Below are positions 58,089 to 64,000 of a stretch of DNA of 64,000 nt, one piece after another (position 1 is the stretch's first letter; each line of letters begins with the position of its first letter). Location: positions 100,009 through 164,008 of the forward strand of contig JBCDIL010000008.1 in NCBI GenBank assembly GCA_038749025.1, read 5' to 3'. The notes under the pieces were generated by a model, which was not told the DNA's origin, searched no databases, and saw only the letters and a list, made by a program, of their open reading frames with translations. The position numbers and the translations under genes were made by a program. The stretch comes from JBCAXA01 sp038749025. Its GTDB lineage: Bacteria > Pseudomonadota > Gammaproteobacteria > Steroidobacterales > Woeseiaceae.

Positions 58089-60335
58089 GTGCAGAACGAA
58101 TTGAATCTCGAAGGCATCGAAACGCTGCCTTTGCGTGAATTTAGCGAGAAGGCATACCTCGATTACTCGATGTACGTCATCCTCGATCGAGCATTGCCGC
58201 AAATCGGCGATGGTCTAAAGCCCGTGCAGCGACGAATCGTTTACGCGATGAGCGAGCTCGGTCTATCCGCCGCATCGAAGCCAAAGAAGTCGGCGCGAAC
58301 TGTCGGCGATGTCATCGGTAAGTTTCATCCGCACGGTGATTCCGCTTGCTACGAAGCGATGGTGCTGATGGCGCAGCCGTTTTCCTACCGCTACCCATTG
58401 GTATTCGGTCAGGGCAACTGGGGTTCACCCGACGATCCCAAGTCGTTCGCAGCCATGCGCTACACGGAGTCGCGGCTGACGCCATACGCCGCCAGCTTGT
58501 TGTCCGAACTCGGGCAAGGGACGGTCGAATGGGGTCCCAATTTCGACGGTACCCTGAAGGAGCCGTTGTCCTTACCAGCGCGGCTGCCAAACCTGTTACT
58601 AAATGGGACGACCGGTATCGCGGTGGGTATGTCGACCGATGTTCCGCCGCACAACCTCAACGAAGTCGTCAGTGCCGCTGTTCGTCTGCTTGAGAACTCA
58701 CGGGCGTCGATCGATGATTTACTCGAGCACATCCAAGGCCCTGATTTTCCTACCGGTGGTGAGTTGGTCTCGACCGCCGATGAGATCCGCGACGTTTACG
58801 TCACCGGAAATGGGACGTTACGGCTGCGGGCACGCTGGCACGTAGAGAATGGCAGCATCGTCATTACCGAGCTGCCTTACCAAACCTCAGGCGCTAAGGT
58901 GCTCGAGCAAATCGCTCAACAGATTCGTGCCAAAAAATTGCCGCTCGTCGAGCAGATTAACGACGAATCGGATCACGAAGCGCCAACGCGCTTGGTTATC
59001 ATCCCGCGCTCGCGCAACGTCGACATCGATGCATTGATGTCGCACTTGTTCGCAACAACGTCGCTAGAGCGCACGCAACGGGTCAATCTCAATATCATTG
59101 GTCTTAACGGACTACCACGCGTCTTCGATTTGAAGGGGCTGTTGTCCGAGTGGTTAGACTACCGCAAGCAAACGGTTACCCGACGGCTGCAGTTCCGCCT
59201 CGATAAAGTGATTGAACGCTTACACATCCTCGAGGGGTTGTTAGCGGCTTATCTCAATATCGATGAGGTGATTCGCATTATTCGCGAAGAAGAGGACCCG
59301 AAAGCTGCGCTGATGGCACGGTTCAAATTGTCCGATGTACAGGCGGAGGCGATCCTCAATTTGCGGCTTCGCAATCTCGCTCGGTTAGAGGAGATGAAGA
59401 TTCGCGGGGAACAAGACGAGCTCGCACTCGAGCGTGCCGACCTTGAAAAAACCCTCGGCAGCTCGCGTCGGTTGAAAACGCTGATTCGCAAGGAGCTGCT
59501 CGCCGACGCGGAGGCCTTCGGCGATGAGCGGCGAACCGACATTGTCGAGCGTGATGCCGCTGTTGCGCTGAGCGAAGCCGATTTGGTCACGGCCGAACCG
59601 GTGACGGTTGTGTTGTCGCGGCACGGTTTTGTCCGTGCCGCCAAGGGACACGATGTCGATCCGTTGACGCTAAACTACCGCAGCGGCGATGAGTTTCAGG
59701 CGGCTGCGCGCGGTAAGTCAAACCAGACAGCCGTCTTTATCGATAGTCTCGGTCGTGCCTATAACGCCGCGGCGCATTCCTTGCCATCCGCGCGCGGCCA
59801 GGGAGAGCCGCTAGCTGGTCGATTCAATCCCGCCGACGGTGCCAGTTTTCGCGGTGTAATGCTCGGCGAAGCCGATGATAAGTGGGTCGTCGCCTCATCG
59901 GCTGGGTACGGGTTCGTCGTGACTTTGTCCGATCTGGCGACCCGCGCAAAAGCGGGTAAGGCAATGTTGCGCGTACCGGCGGGCGCCGACGTTGTGACGC
60001 CGGCTGTCACTGAGTGGTTAGAGGGTGAGCGGCTCGCCGCCGCAACGTCCGCCGGTCATTTGTTGGTTTTCGATTTGGACGACTTGCCGGAGTTACCGCG
60101 TGGCAAGGGCAACAAGATCATCGGTATTCCCACCAAAAAATTCGCTAGCGGCGAAGAGTCGCTCGTTGCGATTTGCGTATTGACACCGGACGTTGGATTG
60201 CAGGTCCACTGCGGAGAACGAACGATGACACTGAAGCCGGCACAGCTGGACGATTACCTGGGCGAGCGTGGTCGTCGCGGGCGGTTGTTGTCGCGTAACT
60301 ACCGCCAGGTGACCCGGCTGACACCGGCGGGTTAG
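58089..60335 (+). CDS. parC: DNA topoisomerase IV subunit A
   Basis: ParC is the DNA-cleaving subunit. It has 748 residues from GTG 58089 with GGAG upstream. The catalytic Tyr is in RYTESRLT-like AAMRYTESRLTPY. The quinolone region GKFHPHGDSACYEAM has Ser at the usual resistance-determining position (wild-type-like). The C-terminal beta-pinwheel is intact. fimV-like ends 2 bases after it on the other strand. Confidence 0.96.
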   Translation: MQNELNLEGIETLPLREFSEKAYLDYSMYVILDRALPQIGDGLKPVQRRIVYAMSELGLSAASKPKKSARTVGDVIGKFHPHGDSACYEAMVLMAQPFSYRYPLVFGQGNWGSPDDPKSFAAMRYTESRLTPYAASLLSELGQGTVEWGPNFDGTLKEPLSLPARLPNLLLNGTTGIAVGMSTDVPPHNLNEVVSAAVRLLENSRASIDDLLEHIQGPDFPTGGELVSTADEIRDVYVTGNGTLRLRARWHVENGSIVITELPYQTSGAKVLEQIAQQIRAKKLPLVEQINDESDHEAPTRLVIIPRSRNVDIDALMSHLFATTSLERTQRVNLNIIGLNGLPRVFDLKGLLSEWLDYRKQTVTRRLQFRLDKVIERLHILEGLLAAYLNIDEVIRIIREEEDPKAALMARFKLSDVQAEAILNLRLRNLARLEEMKIRGEQDELALERADLEKTLGSSRRLKTLIRKELLADAEAFGDERRTDIVERDAAVALSEADLVTAEPVTVVLSRHGFVRAAKGHDVDPLTLNYRSGDEFQAAARGKSNQTAVFIDSLGRAYNAAAHSLPSARGQGEPLAGRFNPADGASFRGVMLGEADDKWVVASSAGYGFVVTLSDLATRAKAGKAMLRVPAGADVVTPAVTEWLEGERLAAATSAGHLLVFDLDDLPELPRGKGNKIIGIPTKKFASGEESLVAICVLTPDVGLQVHCGERTMTLKPAQLDDYLGERGRRGRLLSRNYRQVTRLTPAG

Positions 60336-60336
60336 C

Positions 60337-62388
60337 TCAACCGTTGCTGTTGCGTTTAGCGGCTTCCTGGAAGGCTGGCCAGTCGCTGGTTTCGTCACCG
60401 TGCTCATCGCGCGCATCCGCTCGACCTGGCATTTCGACGGTATCCCCTTCCGGCGAAGCCGGCCCCGGCTGTTCAACCGTCGGCCCAAGAATTGAATCGT
60501 CAGACAGCACTTCGTCTGACAGCTGCATCGCTGCTTCCTGTGTCTGTGAGTCCCAACCGCTGTCTTCATCCACCTCGCCGTCGTCGAGGACAGCTGTGCC
60601 TTCCACGTCGTGGGTATTGGTCAACAACGTCTCGTCGGCGGGTACGACATAAGCCGCACCGTCGCCGCTTTGCCGTTTGAGGTCGGCTACGGCGGCCGCC
60701 AATTCTCGGCTGAGTTCTTGCGTCTGCGTGAATTCCGCTTCGTAGTCCCGTGTGAGCGCATCCATTTCAGCAATGGTCATCGATGCTGAACTCTCCGAGG
60801 AAAGATCGGGTGTTACGTGCGTGACGGTCGATGGTTCTTCCAGTGCTGCGGTCGCCGTTCCGATATCGATGCTTGTGGCGGCGAGAGCTTCGCCGATATC
60901 GAGATCGACGCTGCTCTCGGCCAACGGATCGCTACCATCAACATCGTCGGCCGCCGCCGGTATTTCAGCCGCACTTTCTGGCAGAGACGTTGGCAGATCG
61001 ACGGTGTATTCATCGTCAGCGGTATAGCCGGCGGACAGGTCAAAAATGTCATTACCGCTATCAACGGTAGCTTCGGCTTGTTGTGCCCTCTGCGGTGCCT
61101 GTTTCGGCGCCGGTGCTAGTCGTGCCGCGGGTACGGTCAGCTCGCTGGCTGGCAACGCCGAGGCATCGGGGTCGATTGCGGTACTCGTGCGCTGGCGACG
61201 CCCAAAGAAAACGGCGCCCGCCAGGGCAACAAGTATTCCAAGGCCGACACCGCCCACGCCAAACATCCAGCTATCTATACCGCCACTCGACGCGGCGTCA
61301 GCCGGGCCAGCGTCAGCCGAGTTGTACGACAGGATCTCCGGCTCACTAAGCGGCGTTGCCGGGGCTGTTGGTAGCGGTTCAACGAACGGCGATTGGTCGG
61401 TCGGTTCTTCCGGTGTCGGGTCGGTAGCGGCAGCCGATTCGGCAACCACCGTTGGTGCTGTTTGCGCGGACACTTGTTTAACTTCGCTGGCGAGTGACGC
61501 CGCGAGTTCGTTCAAGGTGGTTTCTGCCACCTGTTGTTCGACCACATCGATATTGGCGCTGGTTGCGGGTGGCGCCGTGTTAGTACTAGCGAGCGTTGTT
61601 GTCGGCGCTTGCCCAAACACAGGAATACTTATCGTCGCACCTTCGCGCAAGCGATTAATATCGCCACGTTCAAAGGCGCCTGCATTTTGTGCATACAACG
61701 CGTCGACCGCTGTCCACAGCGCGACGCCGCGCCGTTCGATGCGGGCGGCGATACCCGATAAGGTATCGCCGCGAACCACGGTATAACTTTGTCCTGGAAC
61801 AATGTCCGATCCGATCCGGCCGCGGGCGCGTGGCGACGCACTGACGGGTCGCGATCGCGCCGGCGGTCGCTGCGTTTGCGGTGTTGGTTGCGCAGCGGGC
61901 GCCACCGTTCTGGCAACACTGGCCACGGCGGGATTCACAAAGAGCTCATACGAGCGAATAATATGGGGAACCGACGGGCAGTCGATTCGCACGTTCAAAC
62001 CTACCAATGGATCGAGCACCCGCGGAATTCCCCGCAGGCTAATGAGACCGTTGCGGGTGCGAATACTTGCCACTTGCGTATACGCAGGGAGACCCCCGCG
62101 AGCGTTTGCGATTACGCTGACGCAATCTGCGCCTAAGCGTTCGTTGGGACTCAAACGGTAGGGGATTTCGACCCTGAGAGGCTGACCGATCGAACTAGTC
62201 ACTGTCGCCTCACCGAGTTCCAACGCTGCCGCATCGGATGCCAATGCGAGCCACGCTGCCAAACTGGCCGTGGCCAAAAAGCCAAAGCCGAGGGCTCGTT
62301 GCAGTTTGAGTTTTTGTTGAACGGCCATCGTCGTTGGACAGGCGCGCCCGGCGCTCTGTTGGTGACTCGTGATCATGCGTTCGCGCAT
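60337..62388 (-). CDS. FimV-like LysM peptidoglycan-binding protein
   Basis: FimV-type proteins anchor at cell poles and support type IV pili and c-di-GMP or cAMP signalling. It has 683 residues. The ATG at 62388 may overcall the start; 62328 (MAVQQKLKLQRALG) leaves a clean signal peptide ending near SDAAALELGE. Then come the FimV N-terminal domain (LGEATVTSSIGQPLRVEI), a LysM domain (YTVVRGDTLSGIAARI), a Pro/Thr-rich part, one membrane helix (WMFGVGGVGLGILVALAGAVFF), and a long acidic cytoplasmic tail. The C-terminal TPR motif of classic FimV is not obvious. Confidence 0.75.
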   Translation of the reverse strand: MRERMITSHQQSAGRACPTTMAVQQKLKLQRALGFGFLATASLAAWLALASDAAALELGEATVTSSIGQPLRVEIPYRLSPNERLGADCVSVIANARGGLPAYTQVASIRTRNGLISLRGIPRVLDPLVGLNVRIDCPSVPHIIRSYELFVNPAVASVARTVAPAAQPTPQTQRPPARSRPVSASPRARGRIGSDIVPGQSYTVVRGDTLSGIAARIERRGVALWTAVDALYAQNAGAFERGDINRLREGATISIPVFGQAPTTTLASTNTAPPATSANIDVVEQQVAETTLNELAASLASEVKQVSAQTAPTVVAESAAATDPTPEEPTDQSPFVEPLPTAPATPLSEPEILSYNSADAGPADAASSGGIDSWMFGVGGVGLGILVALAGAVFFGRRQRTSTAIDPDASALPASELTVPAARLAPAPKQAPQRAQQAEATVDSGNDIFDLSAGYTADDEYTVDLPTSLPESAAEIPAAADDVDGSDPLAESSVDLDIGEALAATSIDIGTATAALEEPSTVTHVTPDLSSESSASMTIAEMDALTRDYEAEFTQTQELSRELAAAVADLKRQSGDGAAYVVPADETLLTNTHDVEGTAVLDDGEVDEDSGWDSQTQEAAMQLSDEVLSDDSILGPTVEQPGPASPEGDTVEMPGRADARDEHGDETSDWPAFQEAAKRNSNG

Positions 62389-62550
62389 GCTGCTTCCCCG
62401 CGGGATTTTTAGGTTGTTGCGACAGCGCCCTGACCGCTGCGATTGCCGTAAACGTTAGACCCAATGAGCCGCGGGGACCGCGACCGTCGTCATAGATTTA
62501 TCGTTCGGGGAGTCTTATGGAGCGGGCGCGGCCCAAGAGCGTGACGCAGT

Positions 62551-64000
62551 TCACATTCCAGAGTTACTGAGCGGCATGGCACGGGCTTGTTCGTCGTCTT
62601 GTAAAACAACCTCGGGTTCATGCACATAGTGACCCTGCATGAATTGAATCCCAATTTGCCAGAGTACGGCCATGGTATTGGCATCCTCCACGCGCTCAGC
62701 GATGCTGAGCGCGCCGAAATTGTTGGCGAGGGCGACGATCCGTTTGACAGCTTGTTGGACGCTTTCGGTCGCCGCTATCTGCCCGATTAGGCCACCATCA
62801 ATTTTGACGTAGTCCGGTTGGAGGTGTTCGATCATCTGCGCCGGTTGGCGCGCGTTACCCACGTGTTCTAGCGCGAACCGCGCACCGAGATCCGCAATGG
62901 CCTTACGCAGTCGCTTCGCCTCGCGCAAATACCGTGATGCATTCTCTTCGGAGACGGAGAAACACAGATTCACCGGCCGATGCCCTTTCTGCGCGAAGCG
63001 CTCATTGAGCCAGTCGATCATCGACGCGTCTTGCAGCGACTGGTAGGACAGCTTGATAAAGGCCATCGATGGAACTTTATGTTTGCAGTAGTCACCCGCT
63101 GCGGAAATGACCCAACGATCGACCGCTTGCATCATGTTGTTGCGTTCGGCGGCAGGAATAAATTCCGACGGCAGGACCGGTTTACCACGCGTATCAATCA
63201 TGCGTATTAACAGGTCCACGATGCCATTGTTCTCACCGCTGAGTGCGACGATCGGTTGTTTCAATAAACGGAACCGGTTCTCGACTAATGCGGATTTTAG
63301 GTGCCGTGCCCAGATCGCATCATAGCTTTGGATGCGGCTGTCGGAGTTTGACGTCTCGTTCGTCACTGTCGCGTTACCGCCGGAGCGTTTCCCGTCGTCG
63401 AGCGCTGAACGCGCACCAAGCAACAAAGCGTCCAGTCCGCTAAGCTCTTCGCTAGCCGCGCATAAGCCGACCCTACAGGTCAACGTCGTCGATTGATCGC
63501 CGATCGAGAAGACGTGTTTGGCCACTTTCTCGACAAATCGCTGTGCCCAGTTCTCAGCGTCTTGAAGACGGCCTCGTTCCAATAAGACCATAATCGATAA
63601 GCCGTCAAAGCGCCCGCAAATATCATTCGGTAACAACTCGCCGCGAGCGAGGTCCGCGAATTCTGCGAACACATCTTCGGAGGCCACATGACCAACGTCA
63701 GCACAGACTCGCGAAAACTTATCTGGTCGTATCCAAGCGAGCACCCTTAGCCCCGATTTCAAAGGTTTCTTGAACCGACCCCGGAGAACTTCCAGAAAGT
63801 GCTTGCGATGGTAAAGCAGGGTCGTTTGGTCTTTCGTGAGCGCATCCTCGCGTAGCTTTATCTCACGCGTGTTCGGCCCTGCCTTGTCAGCGGCGCAGAG
63901 AATCTTGACGCAAGGTTCACCGTCATAGTCCGTCTTTTGGAGGCGGACGTTAAGATTGATATCTTCTCCGTCTGTGGAAGTGGCGATTGTCTCTAGCGTC
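62551..64000 (-). CDS. FimX-like degenerate GGDEF/EAL protein, N-terminus beyond window
   Basis: The frame is open to base 64000 and ends at 62551; about 483 residues are visible. The N-terminal visible part (NLNVRLQKTDYDGEPCVKIL) looks like a PAS end. A degenerate GGDEF domain follows, with GRFDGLS where GGDEF belongs (63601-63624). The EAL domain has DLLIRM where EAL-x-R belongs and LEHVGNARQP instead of the DDFGTG loop, so both activities should be lost, while the C-terminal AERVEDANTMAVLWQIGIQFMQGHYV is FimX-like. It probably is a c-di-GMP receptor for type IV pili. Confidence 0.78.
   Translation of the reverse strand, partial: TLETIATSTDGEDINLNVRLQKTDYDGEPCVKILCAADKAGPNTREIKLREDALTKDQTTLLYHRKHFLEVLRGRFKKPLKSGLRVLAWIRPDKFSRVCADVGHVASEDVFAEFADLARGELLPNDICGRFDGLSIMVLLERGRLQDAENWAQRFVEKVAKHVFSIGDQSTTLTCRVGLCAASEELSGLDALLLGARSALDDGKRSGGNATVTNETSNSDSRIQSYDAIWARHLKSALVENRFRLLKQPIVALSGENNGIVDLLIRMIDTRGKPVLPSEFIPAAERNNMMQAVDRWVISAAGDYCKHKVPSMAFIKLSYQSLQDASMIDWLNERFAQKGHRPVNLCFSVSEENASRYLREAKRLRKAIADLGARFALEHVGNARQPAQMIEHLQPDYVKIDGGLIGQIAATESVQQAVKRIVALANNFGALSIAERVEDANTMAVLWQIGIQFMQGHYVHEPEVVLQDDEQARAMPLSNSGM

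Noticed and set aside
61046..61786. 246-codon plus-strand open frame rich in Ala, Ser and Val
   Set aside because: Antisense shadow of the low-complexity FimV-like gene.
62389..62550. c-di-GMP (GEMM) riboswitch before the FimV-like gene
   Set aside because: The 162-base gap has no recognisable conserved GEMM core; I see no structured RNA.
1..64000. CRISPR array, insertion sequence or prophage
   Set aside because: No regularly spaced direct repeats, transposase, integrase (apart from XerD) or phage genes; gene order is that of a core chromosome.

Overview
This window is a gene-dense, GC-rich chromosomal segment of a Gammaproteobacterium. The strongest evidence is gene order. Positions 15138-25770 follow the gammaproteobacterial order trmJ - (isc) - ndk - rlmN - pilF - rodZ - hisS - yfgM - bamB - der, and positions 44155-51236 follow glyA - nrdR - ribD - ribE - ribBA/X - ribH - nusB - thiL - pgpA. 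The proteome fits an aerobic Gram-negative bacterium (ETF-ubiquinone oxidoreductase, BamB, DsbC, 1279-residue PurL, separate ParC/ParE). I cannot name the species. I see no insertion sequence, prophage, CRISPR array or integrase other than the housekeeping XerD, and no intergenic gap above 300 bases.

Layout. 1-8828: ETF-QO (5' end cut by the window), a thiolase, plsC, xerD, dsbC, ferredoxin, a Nudix hydrolase, tRNA-Leu(CAA), and an ECF sigma / membrane anti-sigma-like / periplasmic PDZ operon. 8866-14214: queA-tgt (queuosine) then yajC-secD-secF (protein export). 14222-25770: suhB, then the trmJ-to-der block, in which the isc locus is cut down to a cysteine desulfurase, an unrecognised small gene and an IscA-type protein; iscR, iscU, hscBA, fdx and, further on, ispG are missing. 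25843-37448: a DUF937 protein, metX, a cysteine dioxygenase-like protein, an M23 peptidase, xseA, guaB-guaA, tadA, mltF, an isolated FHA protein of the type VI secretion TagH type, and a DUF1820 protein. 37486-44065: purL, ettA, and a histone-deacetylase-family hydrolase. 44155-51236: glyA-nrdR and the riboflavin/thiamine/phosphatidylglycerol block. 51277-56079: a Ser/Thr kinase fused to a cyclic-nucleotide-binding fold, an outer-membrane barrel, xseB, and a three-gene operon of rubrerythrin, a two-cluster iron-sulfur CCG protein and DUF3501. 56151-64000: parE, parC, a FimV-like protein and a FimX-like degenerate GGDEF/EAL protein that runs off the window end.

Themes. Several genes bear on type IV pili and cell-pole function (pilF, FimV-like, FimX-like). 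Three candidates could form a phosphothreonine signalling set or report on stress: the kinase-cNMP fusion, the FHA protein and the ECF operon. The locus most likely to hide an undescribed system is the rubrerythrin / CCG / DUF3501 operon, which has its own promoter-like region with a 14-bp palindrome. The next most interesting are the reduced isc locus with its unknown middle gene and the orphan TagH-type protein. Product names come from motif and order recognition by eye; no database search was run.
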